Assembly (NCBI RefSeq): GCF_000165835.1
Contig: NC_014640.1
Coordinates: forward strand, 6,262,001-6,326,000
DNA length: 64,000 bases
Reading direction: 5' to 3'
DNA from: Achromobacter xylosoxidans A8
GTDB lineage: Bacteria > Pseudomonadota > Gammaproteobacteria > Burkholderiales > Burkholderiaceae_B
The stretch's first letter is position 1. Every line of letters begins with the position of its first letter. The translations under genes were made by a program, and so were the position numbers. Shown one piece after another: positions 27,921-36,831 of the stretch. Below the pieces are notes generated by a model. That model saw only the letters and a program-made list of their open reading frames with translations. It was not told the origin of the DNA and did not search any database.

Positions 27921-28910
27921 TCAATTAACAGTCACGCCCGCCTCGCGCACCACCTCACCCCACAAAGCAATCTCCTTCACGATCTGATCGCGAAAATCCT
28001 GCGGGCTACCCGGCGCTGCTGCTTCCCCGGTGGCCTTGAGGCGATCAGCCATCTCGGGCATGACAACCGCCGCATTGATCGCCGCGTTGAGCTTGGCCTG
28101 CACTTGTGCCGGCACGCCCTTGGGTGCGATGATGCCGTACCACACCGTCACGTCGTACGGCACACCGGCCTCGCGCACGGTGGGGATATCCGGCGCCGAG
28201 GACACGCGCTGCGGCAAGGTCACTGCCAGCACCTTCAGGCGCTTGTCCTCGCGGTAAGGCAGCGTCGAGCCCGCCGTGGTCAGCATCACGTTGACCTGGC
28301 CCGAGACGGTGTCAGTCAACGCCGGCGCCGACCCCTTGTAGGGAATGTGGACCATGGTGATACCGGCCGTCTTCAGGAAGGCCTCCATCGCCAGATGCGA
28401 TATCCCGCCGGTGCCGGACGAGGCATAGGTCAACCCGCCCGGTTTCTTCTTGGCCAGGGCCACCAGATCGCCCAGGTTGTCCGCCGGCACGCCAGGATTG
28501 ACCGACACGAAGAAAGGCGCGCGCGCGATCATGCCGATCGGCGTCATGTCCTCCACCGGATCGAACGGCAGCTTGTACAGGCTGGGGTTGACGGAATAGC
28601 TATTGGAAATCAAGGTCAGGGTGTAGCCATCGGGCGCAGCCCTCAGGCCCTGCTCCACGCCCAGCTTGCCGCCCGCGCCGGGGCGGTTCTCCACCACCAC
28701 CGGCTGCTTCAGGCCATCGGACAGCAACTGACCCAGCAGGCGCGCGATCCCGTCATTGCCGCCTCCGGCGGCAAAGGGCACGATCAGCTTGATCGGCTGC
28801 GTAGGATAGTCATCCGCGTGCGCATTGGAAACCGATGCGGCAAACGCCACGGCAGCCAGCGTCATCCCCAATACCGCCCTGCCCAGTTTGGCGCCGGATA
28901 GCATCGTCAT
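27921..28910 (-). CDS. Bug/TctC-family periplasmic receptor
   Basis: A 329-residue exported receptor. The signal peptide ends near SNAHADDYPTQP, then IKLIVPFAAGGGNDGIARLL, VVENRPGAGGKLGVEQG and IPYKGSAPALTDTVSG. The ATG at 28910 has GGAGGAG upstream; the earlier in-frame start adds residues unlike a signal peptide. No TctAB genes are close. The beta-class GST lies upstream in the same direction but is separated by a strong hairpin, so they are probably separate transcripts. Ligand unknown, likely a carboxylate. Confidence 0.93.
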   Translation of the reverse strand: MTMLSGAKLGRAVLGMTLAAVAFAASVSNAHADDYPTQPIKLIVPFAAGGGNDGIARLLGQLLSDGLKQPVVVENRPGAGGKLGVEQGLRAAPDGYTLTLISNSYSVNPSLYKLPFDPVEDMTPIGMIARAPFFVSVNPGVPADNLGDLVALAKKKPGGLTYASSGTGGISHLAMEAFLKTAGITMVHIPYKGSAPALTDTVSGQVNVMLTTAGSTLPYREDKRLKVLAVTLPQRVSSAPDIPTVREAGVPYDVTVWYGIIAPKGVPAQVQAKLNAAINAAVVMPEMADRLKATGEAAAPGSPQDFRDQIVKEIALWGEVVREAGVTVN

Positions 28911-28957
28911 ATTTCTCTCCTCCTTGATCGGCCGCTGCGCGACCACGTTATGTGATG

Positions 28958-29007
28958 AAAGGCGCAAGACTACAACTTAACGAGTGAAGTTGCAGTCTTG
29001 CGCCTTT
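28958..29007 (-). terminator. Long hairpin terminator downstream of GST
   Basis: Arms of 21 bp (28958-28978 and 28987-29007), each built on AAAGGCGCAAGACT and AGTCTTGCGCCTTT, match with one mismatch around an 8-base loop. It begins 18 bp after the GST stop and ends with TTT on either strand. The stem is unusually long for a plain terminator. Confidence 0.65.
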
Positions 29008-29024
29008 CTTTCATGCCGCTTCAT

Positions 29025-29639
29025 TCAAAACGCGGCGGCCTGCGCTTCCGCCCTCAGCGCTGCCAGCACAGCCGGACGCTCCCCAATACGAGCGACATAC
29101 GCCGCCAGGAACGGCCAACGGTCCAACTCAATCGCGAAGAACCGGCACCACCCCATCACCGTAAACAGATAGGCATCCGCCACGCTGAACTGCTGGCCCA
29201 GCAAATAGCCGCTCTCGGCAAGGATGCCGTCCAGGTAATCGAAGCGTTTGAAGAGCCGTTCGCGGAAGTGCGCCTTGGCGGCTTCGGGCAAGGCCGATTG
29301 AAACAAGGGCGCCGATCCTGCGTGGATCTCGCTGGTTAGGAAGTTCAGCCACTCCTGCAGCCGCGTGCGTTCACGCGTGCCATTGGGTGGCGCCAGCTGC
29401 ATGCCAGGACGCAGGTCGGCCAGGTACTGAACGATGGCCGGTCCTTCAGTGAGCACATCGCCATCATCCAGCTCCAGCGCGGCGACATAGCCCTTGGGGT
29501 TGATCGTGCGGAAATCGCGGCCGTCCGCGGTCTGCTTGGTCTGGTTGTTCACCTTGACCAGTTCGAAGGGCAATTCCAGTTCGCGCAAGACGATGTGCGG
29601 CGACAGCGAGCAGGTATGCGGGGCGTAGTAGAGCTTCAT
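29025..29639 (-). CDS. Beta-class glutathione S-transferase (GstA-like)
   Basis: A 204-residue protein with MKLYYAPHTCSLSPHIVLRE at the N-terminus. Cys10 matches the mixed-disulfide cysteine of bacterial beta-class GSTs such as E. coli GstA. NPKGYVAALELDDG and TEGPAIVQYLADL form the glutathione site, and FSVADAYLFTVMGW is the C-terminal domain core. ATG 29639 has GGAGAT upstream. It is divergent from the LysR gene at 29736, which probably regulates it. The protein likely conjugates or reduces electrophiles. Confidence 0.92.
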   Translation of the reverse strand: MKLYYAPHTCSLSPHIVLRELELPFELVKVNNQTKQTADGRDFRTINPKGYVAALELDDGDVLTEGPAIVQYLADLRPGMQLAPPNGTRERTRLQEWLNFLTSEIHAGSAPLFQSALPEAAKAHFRERLFKRFDYLDGILAESGYLLGQQFSVADAYLFTVMGWCRFFAIELDRWPFLAAYVARIGERPAVLAALRAEAQAAAF

Positions 29640-29735
29640 GACATCTCCGGGAAACAACAGAGGGCAGTCTCTCGCGCCACGGTGCACAGGTAAAATTAAT
29701 GCTCAAATTCCTCATCATTAGCTCAGCTACTTAAT

Positions 29736-30644
29736 ATGTTGAACCTGGGACATTGGCGCTTGCTGGTCGCGACGGCCGACACAGGCAACATTTCCCGCGC
29801 CGCCGAGCGCGTGGGCATTACCCAATCCGGCGCCAGCCAGGCCATCGCGCAACTGGAAGCGTCGCTGGGACTCCAGGTGTTCACCCGCTCCCGCAAGGAA
29901 GTGGCGGTAACGGCGCTGGGCGAACAGGTCATCGATCACGCCCGCGCGATGCTGTCTCACCTGGAGTCCATCCGCGCACTGGCCGACGACAGCCAGGGAC
30001 TGAGCCAGGGCCGCATCCGGCTGGGCAGCTTTCCCTCTGTCATCTCGACGCTGCTGCCGCCTCTCCTGCACGGCTTCCGGCAGCGTCACCCCGGCATCGA
30101 GGTGGTGGCCTTGGAGGGTACGGATGAAGAGGTCGAGGAATGGCTATCGCGCGGCGCCATCGATCTGGGCGTGGTGATGAATCCCGCAACGCACAGGCAA
30201 GCCCTGATCCTGGGCCGCGACCGCTGGATGGCGCTGCTGCCCGGCACGCATGCGCTCAGCCGCCGCGCATCGTCGCGGGGCGTCGCATTGGCCGAGCTGG
30301 CCGATGAACCATTCATTCTGGCGACCGGCGGCTGCGCCGTGAATGGTCTGAGCCTGGCCCGCAAGGCCGAGCTGGAGCTCAACGACATCCGCGTCACGGT
30401 CCGCGATTGGGCCAGCGCCTGCGCATTGGTGCGAGAGGGCATGGGGGTTGCGGTGGTTCCCGAGTCCACCCTGCCCTCGGACATGCGCCAATTGCGGGCC
30501 TTGCCGCTAGCGCCGGCGGCGCGCCGGGAGTTCGGACTGGTGCCCTCCACCGCCGGGCGGCAATCCGCAGCAGTCGGGGCGCTGTGGCAGCATGCGGCCC
30601 TGGGTGTGAACGCGAAAGCTGCCGCCAAAGCACGTGCCGGCTGA
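29736..30644 (+). CDS. LysR family transcriptional regulator
   Basis: A 302-residue LysR protein with N-terminal winged helix-turn-helix NISRAAERVGITQSGASQAI (residues about 20-40), linker helix and periplasmic-binding-protein-like effector domain (IRLGSFPSVISTLLPPLL; RGAIDLGVV; VREGMGVAVVPEST). It is divergent from the GST gene across 96 bp, the typical layout for LysR self- and target-regulation. It reads MLNLGHWRLLVATADTGNIS from the ATG; the N-terminus is standard. Confidence 0.93.
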   Translation: MLNLGHWRLLVATADTGNISRAAERVGITQSGASQAIAQLEASLGLQVFTRSRKEVAVTALGEQVIDHARAMLSHLESIRALADDSQGLSQGRIRLGSFPSVISTLLPPLLHGFRQRHPGIEVVALEGTDEEVEEWLSRGAIDLGVVMNPATHRQALILGRDRWMALLPGTHALSRRASSRGVALAELADEPFILATGGCAVNGLSLARKAELELNDIRVTVRDWASACALVREGMGVAVVPESTLPSDMRQLRALPLAPAARREFGLVPSTAGRQSAAVGALWQHAALGVNAKAAAKARAG

Positions 30645-30840
30645 GGCCTTTGTTCCGATGCAGGTCGCAGCACAAACAAAATCAAGCCCTGGTACGATTC
30701 GCCGCCCCGGAAGGCAGGGTGCGGCCTCCCACGCCTCACATTGCGGATTCCGGGCGGCTGAAGTAAATTTCACTCAGCCCTTCGTTCAGCGAACGCCCAA
30801 GTTCCACTTGGGACACTTATGTAGCTGGCGCGGGGCTTTT
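30645..30840. other. Non-coding gap with two adjacent small hairpins
   Basis: CGTTC-AGC-GAACG (30783-30795) is immediately followed by CCCAAG-TTCCA-CTTGGG (30796-30812). They lie just past the LysR gene and near the DUF3800 stop at 30841 and may together end transcription. Otherwise nothing recognisable. Confidence 0.35.
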
Positions 30841-31680
30841 CTATTTCCCTTTCGCATATTCCGGCCGGATTTCGACTTCGGCAGGCATGAATAGCCAATG
30901 GCGATAGCCATGGCGCCAACGGTTTACCGCGTTCCCTTGCACTCCTGTGCTAACCCCAATATTGAATCCCGGATAAATGCCCCGTATTTGGGCGTTGGCG
31001 AACTTGTATACCGCCTCTTTCGCCCTGGTTCTCTTGCCGCGCACTCGCTCTCCCGCGGGCTTCTCCAAGTGCTTGTCGTTGAGGCGGAACTGCATAGCGC
31101 CCATCACTACATCCAGCGCTTGCAGAATCACATGCTCCTTTGAGTCGATTTCGGCAAGCTGGTCACGCCTGATACGAATCCCTGCCTCTCTGAAAGCGGC
31201 GCTTTTGTTGAGCCGCGCAACATAGTCCTTGAACTCCGCACACTTTTCCGCCTTATCTGGCAGCTTGTCGAAATAAATGCGCAAATGGGTTATCCCAGGG
31301 CCATTGGCGGAGTGCTGCAATCCGAACGCGTGCTTTACAAACTGGTAATACAAGACGAAGAATGCCCTCTCACGCTGTTCGCGGGTCAGGTTTTTGGCCG
31401 CGAAGTAATTTTGCGTGAACATGACGCGCAGCTTCAGCTTTGCCTCGCGGACCAGTAGAAATACCGTATCCAACAACGCCATGTATTTGTCTGCGTAAGC
31501 TTCGCTGATTTTCTGCCACTTCACCTCAGCCCCAAGGTTGAGCTCAACCTTCCTGGCCTCCAAGGTCGCAACGACCTCGTCCAGATGGTGCGATTCGACG
31601 AGCGCACCGCCGTAGAAGTTCGAAAAGTGCTTGCCCGAGATATCGGACTCGTCGCAGTAGAGAACCAACTCACGGGACAT
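30841..31680 (-). CDS. DUF3800 domain protein
   Basis: A 279-residue protein opening with ELVLYCDESDISGKHF, the Asp-Glu-Ser motif of DUF3800, and later carrying HVILQALDVVMGAMQFRLND, the second conserved acidic motif. The fold is thought to be RNase H-like, and members are often carried by prophages, plasmids and defence islands. ATG 31680 puts the DES motif near the start; the longer open frame upstream is unlike the family. Base composition is clearly lower in G+C than the flanking LysR and mdt genes, and it is a lone gene. No partner gene of a known defence system is adjacent. Function unknown. Confidence 0.82.
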   Translation of the reverse strand: MSRELVLYCDESDISGKHFSNFYGGALVESHHLDEVVATLEARKVELNLGAEVKWQKISEAYADKYMALLDTVFLLVREAKLKLRVMFTQNYFAAKNLTREQRERAFFVLYYQFVKHAFGLQHSANGPGITHLRIYFDKLPDKAEKCAEFKDYVARLNKSAAFREAGIRIRRDQLAEIDSKEHVILQALDVVMGAMQFRLNDKHLEKPAGERVRGKRTRAKEAVYKFANAQIRGIYPGFNIGVSTGVQGNAVNRWRHGYRHWLFMPAEVEIRPEYAKGK

Positions 31681-31981
31681 AGGTTTTACATTGCAGCAGA
31701 GGAGAAGCCATTCTCCATCGCAAGCAGTGCGGGACGCATCCTGACGCAGTGACAAATGCGTCACTCTCCGATTTCGAAGCCGTTTGCCAGAACCCCGCGC
31801 AAACCAGGCGAACCGTCCTGAGCACTTTCTCCGAGAGGTCCGGCAATGTGTCATACCAGCCACAGCATGCGCCGGCACCCGCCGCGCCCAACCGCAAGCC
31901 GGAACAACCCCCTAAACGGCACAGCAAGACGGTGCTATTCTCGCCGTCAGTACCCCGACACAGGCGACGTGCCAAGACACC
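31681..31981. promoter_or_regulatory. Divergent intergenic region with a TGACGCA dyad
   Basis: This 301-bp gap separates DUF3800 from the ytcA-mdt operon. TGACGCA (31742-31748) and TGCGTCA (31757-31763) form a perfect dyad with an 8-bp spacer, overlapping a smaller GTGAC/GTCAC dyad, and so could be an operator. TATTCT near 31936 is a possible -10 for ytcA. I see no gene in the gap. Confidence 0.4.
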
Positions 31982-32257
31982 ATGCCGAATCAGCCGCCGT
32001 TACTTCGAGCCACGGGCGCTGCGGCGGCCTTGCTGGCCCTGCAGGGATGCAGCCTCAGCGGCGCGCCCTACGTGATCTTCGGGGCGTACTTTCCCAAATG
32101 GCTGCTGGCCTCGCTGATCGGCGTGGCGGCGGCGTTGGCGGCCCATCGTATTTTCGTCGCCACCGGGTGGAACGCCCGGATCCCCCTGCAGCTGTCCGTC
32201 TGTAGCGCCATCGGCCTGATCGTCGCAGTGCTGTTCTGGGCCCTGGGAACGAGGTAA
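31982..32257 (+). CDS. ytcA: YtcA-family small lipoprotein of the mdtNOP operon
   Basis: A 91-residue protein with lipobox LLALQGC, followed by two hydrophobic segments (FPKWLLASLIGVAAALAAH and VCSAIGLIVAVLFWAL). Length and topology equal E. coli YtcA (91 residues), which also precedes the mdtNOP-type system. The next gene starts five bases after its stop. Presumed to be an accessory membrane component; its biochemical role is unknown. Confidence 0.82.
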   Translation: MPNQPPLLRATGAAAALLALQGCSLSGAPYVIFGAYFPKWLLASLIGVAAALAAHRIFVATGWNARIPLQLSVCSAIGLIVAVLFWALGTR

Positions 32258-32262
32258 GCGCG

Positions 32263-33312
32263 ATGAAACTTGCCGGCAAGCGCAAGCAACCCGCCATCGG
32301 CCGCCTGATTGCCCTGGTCATCATCGCGCTGGGTATCTTCGCCCTGGCCTTTGCCTACCGTCGCAGTTCCAACTATCCCTCGACCGACGATGCCACGATA
32401 GACGCCGACGTGGTCCATGTGGCGACGCCGGTCGGCGGACGCCTCGTCAAACTGCCCGTGCGCGAGAACCAGCGCGTCGCCAAGGGCGAGCTGCTCTTCG
32501 AGATCGACCCCGAGCCCTACCGCCTGACCGTGAACCAGGCCGAGGCGGACCTGGCGATGGCCCGCGCGGCGCTGGAGACCCGGCGCCGGACGCTGATCGT
32601 CGAACGCGCGAATTCCAGCGTGGCCGACGAACAGCTGCGCCGCGCTCAAGCCAATCATGGCCTGGCCGCACGCACGGAGAAACGGCTGGCGCCGCTGGCG
32701 GCGCAGGGCTACGTGCCGACGCAGCAATACGACCAGGCCCAGGTCGCGCTGCGCGACGCCGAAGTGTCCCTGAAGCAGGCCCGGCAGCAACAAGCCGCCG
32801 CGGCCGAAGCGATCGGCGACGAAGCCGAGGCCCAGGCCGCGGTGCAAGCCCGCGAAGCTGCGCTCGCCCGCGCCCGCCATGCGCTCAACGATACGGTGGT
32901 GCGCGCGCCCCACGAAGGCTACGTGACGGGTCTGTCGGTGCTGACCGGCGAGACGGTCGCGCCCAGCCAGTCCCTATTCACGCTGGTCGCGGCGGACGAA
33001 TGGTTCGCGGTCGCCAACTTCCGCGAGACCGACCTGGCCCGGATCGCGGAAGGCGACTGCGCCACCGTGTACTCCATGATCGACCGCACGCAGGCGATGC
33101 AAGGCAAGGTGGTGGGCATAGGCGCGGGCGTGCTCGACGGCGAGCGCATCAATATTCCGCACGCGTTGCCGCTGGTGCAGCGCTCGGTCAACTGGGTCCG
33201 CGTTGCGCAGCGGTTCCCGGTCCGGGTTCAATTGGAGGAGCCGCCAGCCACGCTGGTGCGCATGGGCGCCAGCGCCGTGGTCGAGGTCCGCCATGGCCCG
33301 GCCTGCCGCTGA
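32263..33312 (+). CDS. mdtN: MdtN-type HlyD/membrane fusion efflux subunit
   Basis: A 349-residue periplasmic adaptor that links an inner-membrane FUSC exporter to an outer-membrane channel. A single N-terminal anchor (RLIALVIIALGIFALAFAY), lipoyl half-motifs (VGGRLVKLPVRENQRVAKGE and DTVVRAPHEGYVTGLSVLTG), a long alpha-hairpin rich in Ala, Arg and Gln, and a beta-barrel (FAVANFRETDLARI) follow in order. The next gene overlaps its end by 20 bp. Confidence 0.92.
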   Translation: MKLAGKRKQPAIGRLIALVIIALGIFALAFAYRRSSNYPSTDDATIDADVVHVATPVGGRLVKLPVRENQRVAKGELLFEIDPEPYRLTVNQAEADLAMARAALETRRRTLIVERANSSVADEQLRRAQANHGLAARTEKRLAPLAAQGYVPTQQYDQAQVALRDAEVSLKQARQQQAAAAEAIGDEAEAQAAVQAREAALARARHALNDTVVRAPHEGYVTGLSVLTGETVAPSQSLFTLVAADEWFAVANFRETDLARIAEGDCATVYSMIDRTQAMQGKVVGIGAGVLDGERINIPHALPLVQRSVNWVRVAQRFPVRVQLEEPPATLVRMGASAVVEVRHGPACR

Positions 33313-35251
33313 TTCCAACGCCCTGAGTCTCGCCGCGCTACGCCGGCTGCTGACGCCTTTTCCCGGACGTGGCGAGATGACGCTGCGCATGACGGTGATC
33401 TGCGTGCTGACCGCGCTGGTCGCCAGCGCCTACGGCACGCCCGAGGCGGCGCTGTCCGTTTACGTGGTCTTCTTCCTGTTGCGTCCCGACCGTGTGACCA
33501 GCGCCGTGCTGTCCACGGCGCTGCTGGTGCTGGTCACGCTGGTGATAGGCCTGATCCTGCTGGTGACGCAAGCCAGCATCGACTATCCGGTCTTGCGCGT
33601 CTCGGCCATGACGCTGCTGTCCATCGGCCTGCTCTACCTGACGTCCGCCAGCAAGCTGCGGCCGGTGGGCGCCATCCTGGCAATGATCGTGGGTTTTGGG
33701 CTAGACATGATGGGCAGCGTCCCGATAGGCGAGGTCAGCACGCGCATCCTCCTGTATGCCTGGCTCATGGTCGCGATTCCCGTGAGCCTCGCCATCGTCG
33801 TCAGCGTGGTGCTCGCCCCTTCTCCGCGCCGCCTCGCCTGCGGCCGCCTGGCGCGCCGGCTGCGGCAAGGCGCTCAACGCCTGACCGAATCCGGGCCCGG
33901 AGACTCCGAATTCGACGGGGTCCTGCACGAAGGCAACAAGCAGATCCTGACCTGGCTGAAGCTGTCGGTCGTGGAAGGCAGTTCCAGCCGCGCCGACGCG
34001 GCCGCGCTGCGCCAAGCCGCCGTCTCCAGCATCGCCATCCTTGGCGCCATCGACGTGCTGTGCGACGAGACCGGGCCAGGCCTGCCCCCCGCCCTGGCCC
34101 ACCCGCTTGCGCGCACATTGGACGAGATGGCGGACATGCTGGAGCAAGGCGGCTATCCCGTGGACGTAGAGCTGGACCTGCCTTCCGCCACCGCGCTGTC
34201 TCTCGCCGCCCGGGCCGCCTACGACGAACTGTGCCAGGCTATCGCCGGCTACGCCGTACCCGTTCCCGACGCCATCCCCACCGCTCCGACCCAGCGCGGC
34301 GGTTTCTTCCTGCCCGACGCCGGCAGCAATCCCGAACACATCGCCTATGCCCTGAAGACCACCGGCGCCGCCATGTTCTGCTACCTGCTTTACACCCTGT
34401 TGGACTGGCCCGGCATCCACACCTGCTTCATCACCTGCTACATCGTGTCGCTGGGTACCTCCGGAGAAACCGTGCAGAAGCTGCGCCTGCGCCTGATCGG
34501 TTGCCTCATCGGCGCCGCAACCGGCACGGCCGCCCTGGTGTTCCTCGTACCGCACATGGACTCGGTCGGCTCGCTGCTGGCGCTGGTCGGCGCCGCCTCC
34601 GCCGTCTCGGCCTGGATCGCGGTCGGCCCGCCCCGGATCGCCTACGCGGGCTTCCAGATCGCCTTCGCGTTCTTCCTGTGCGTCATACAAGGCCCCGGCC
34701 CGGGTTTCGACCTGACCATCGCACGCGACCGCACTATCGGCATTCTGCTGGGCAATATCGTCGTCTACCTGGTTTTCACGCGTATCTGGCCGGTCAGTAT
34801 CGGCACCCGCGTGGACCAGGCCCTGGCTGCACTGCGCGAACAATGGCATGCGGTGGCAACGTCGGGCGATCAGCGCCACGCCCTGGCAGCCGAGGCCCTG
34901 GCTGCTGGGCGCGAAGCCGCACAGAACCTCGCCCTGGCCGTCCACGAACCGTCCTGGGTGCGACCAGACGATCAGTGGCGGGACTCCCGCCGCGATGCCC
35001 TGGCCAGACTGTCGGCCATCGCTGCGCCCCTGACGCTGGCAGCCGGTCGCGCCCCGGGCGACCCCGCGCTGATGGCGCGCCTGAACCGCGCGGGCTCCCC
35101 CGGCGTATACGCGCCGGCACCCAGCCCCGCCCGGCGGACCGACACGACGCTTTCGGCGCTACTGCTGTTGATCGACGCAAGAGCCGCGCGCGCCGCCCCC
35201 GTCCCACCTGCCCGCCCTGCCAAGGAATCCACGGCCCATGCCCCAGCCTGA
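33293..35251 (+). CDS. mdtO: MdtO-type FUSC family inner-membrane efflux protein
   Basis: A 652-residue protein with two blocks of membrane segments (about residues 30-165 and 365-510) separated by cytoplasmic helices, the FUSC/aromatic-acid-exporter plan. TLRMTVICVLTALVAS and the TCFITCYIVSLGTSGETVQK motif in the second block are typical of MdtO/AaeB-type proteins. ATG 33293 overlaps the mdtN end; the longer frame upstream merely reads mdtN in another phase. With MdtN and MdtP it should form a tripartite efflux system, in E. coli linked to tolerance of sulfa drugs and other aromatics. Confidence 0.9.
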   Translation: MARPAADSNALSLAALRRLLTPFPGRGEMTLRMTVICVLTALVASAYGTPEAALSVYVVFFLLRPDRVTSAVLSTALLVLVTLVIGLILLVTQASIDYPVLRVSAMTLLSIGLLYLTSASKLRPVGAILAMIVGFGLDMMGSVPIGEVSTRILLYAWLMVAIPVSLAIVVSVVLAPSPRRLACGRLARRLRQGAQRLTESGPGDSEFDGVLHEGNKQILTWLKLSVVEGSSSRADAAALRQAAVSSIAILGAIDVLCDETGPGLPPALAHPLARTLDEMADMLEQGGYPVDVELDLPSATALSLAARAAYDELCQAIAGYAVPVPDAIPTAPTQRGGFFLPDAGSNPEHIAYALKTTGAAMFCYLLYTLLDWPGIHTCFITCYIVSLGTSGETVQKLRLRLIGCLIGAATGTAALVFLVPHMDSVGSLLALVGAASAVSAWIAVGPPRIAYAGFQIAFAFFLCVIQGPGPGFDLTIARDRTIGILLGNIVVYLVFTRIWPVSIGTRVDQALAALREQWHAVATSGDQRHALAAEALAAGREAAQNLALAVHEPSWVRPDDQWRDSRRDALARLSAIAAPLTLAAGRAPGDPALMARLNRAGSPGVYAPAPSPARRTDTTLSALLLLIDARAARAAPVPPARPAKESTAHAPA

Positions 35252-36785
35252 GACGCCGCGCCTGTCCGCCCGCCTGCTCGGGCTGGCCCTGCTGCTGAAC
35301 CTGGCGGGCTGTGCCACCTCGTCTCTGGACTTGGCCCCGCCGCGCCCGGACCGTCCCTGGAATCCGTCCACCAACGCCGATGGCGCCATCGTCCCAGGCC
35401 CCGGCCAGGCCGACCGCCCGGATGCCTCTTATACGCTGCCGCCCAACGCCGGCGTCGCCGCGTTGCCCGCCAGCCCCGAGATCGACGCCAGCCACGAGTA
35501 CTCGCTGCCCGAGCTCATCGACCTGGCCCAATCCGCCAACCCGCGCACTCGCATTGCTTGGAACACCGCCCGCAACACGGCGCTGGCCGCGGGCATCGCC
35601 AAGAGCATCTACCTGCCGCAGTTGGCGGCCAGCGCGATCACCGGCTGGAATCATGGCCGCTGGGCCAACGACACCCCATTGGGTGAATCGAGCGCCGACA
35701 ACAACAACCACGGCACCCTCTCCGTGCTGTCGCTGCAATGGCTGCTGTTCGATTTCGGCGGCAAGCAGGCCCGCGTGCAGGCGGCCGAACAGGCCTCCAT
35801 CGCCAGCAACATCGCGCTCACCGCCATACACCAGCAGGTCATCCAGGAAGTCAGCGTCGCGTACCACGGCTACATTGCGTCGCGCTCGCGCACGGTGAAT
35901 GCGCACCAGGGCCAGATCAACGCCAACACCCTGCTGGATGCCGCGAACGCGCGCTACCGGCAAGGACAAGGCACCGTGGTCGAAGTGGCCCAGGCCACGC
36001 AGAACCGCGAACAGGCCCGGCTTGGGCTCGTGGTCGCGGAAGGCGTCGAACAGGACTCGTATCTGGGGCTGATCACCGCCATGGGCATCTCGCCCCTGTC
36101 CAAGCCCCGCATCGCCGCGCAAGCCGACCGCCCCCTGAACCCCGGGCTGAGCCAGCCCGTGGAACAGATCATCGCCGACGCCCTGGTGCGCCGCCCCGAC
36201 GTGCTCGCCGCCTACGCGGCGGAGCGGGCCGAACAGGCCAAGGCCCGCGCCGCCGACTCGGATTTCCTGCCCAAGGTCTTCGTGTCGGCGTCCACGTCCT
36301 ACGCCTCCGGCCGTTCCTCCATCACTGCCGTGCCCGCCCTGGGCCAACAGGCCGCGACCGTCAATCTGGACGGCAACCGCTCCGGCTCCAACGTCTTCCT
36401 GGGCGTCACGCTGCCCTTGTATGACGGCGGCATGCGGTCCGCGATCCGGATGCAGGCACAGAACGACGCCGCCAGCGCCGGCGAACGTCTCAGCCGCGCC
36501 AAGCAGGAGGCGACGCGCCAGATCGTCGCGGCCCAGAACGCCCTGCGCTCCGGTATCGCCGCGAACGAGGCTGCCGCCTCATTGCTCAAGGCCGGCCGCA
36601 CCACCTACGACGCCGCACTGGCCTCCTACCGCCACGGCATAGGCTCCCTGATCGACGTCACCCTGGCGCAGAGCCAAATGCTGGCGGCGCAGAACGCCTA
36701 TGCCGACAGCCTGAGCAATGCCCGCTCGGCCGCGACCGTGCTGGCCGTCGCGACCGGCAGGGTAGCGCTGCCGGACGAACGCTGA
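35238..36785 (+). CDS. mdtP: MdtP-type outer-membrane efflux lipoprotein (TolC/NodT family)
   Basis: A 515-residue outer-membrane factor with lipobox LNLAGC (Cys at residue 24 or so), then the two OEP repeats. Each repeat is a beta-hairpin plus long periplasmic helices (SLQWLLFDFGGKQARVQAAE; FLGVTLPLYDGGMRSAIRMQ) with the family LP...LYDGG turn. It overlaps mdtO by 14 bp, closing the operon. It forms the outer-membrane exit duct of the MdtNO pump. Confidence 0.92.
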   Translation: MPQPETPRLSARLLGLALLLNLAGCATSSLDLAPPRPDRPWNPSTNADGAIVPGPGQADRPDASYTLPPNAGVAALPASPEIDASHEYSLPELIDLAQSANPRTRIAWNTARNTALAAGIAKSIYLPQLAASAITGWNHGRWANDTPLGESSADNNNHGTLSVLSLQWLLFDFGGKQARVQAAEQASIASNIALTAIHQQVIQEVSVAYHGYIASRSRTVNAHQGQINANTLLDAANARYRQGQGTVVEVAQATQNREQARLGLVVAEGVEQDSYLGLITAMGISPLSKPRIAAQADRPLNPGLSQPVEQIIADALVRRPDVLAAYAAERAEQAKARAADSDFLPKVFVSASTSYASGRSSITAVPALGQQAATVNLDGNRSGSNVFLGVTLPLYDGGMRSAIRMQAQNDAASAGERLSRAKQEATRQIVAAQNALRSGIAANEAAASLLKAGRTTYDAALASYRHGIGSLIDVTLAQSQMLAAQNAYADSLSNARSAATVLAVATGRVALPDER

Positions 36786-36831
36786 ACCACAGGCCTGCAA
36801 TGCCATCGCACCGCCACCCGGCTCCCACGCC

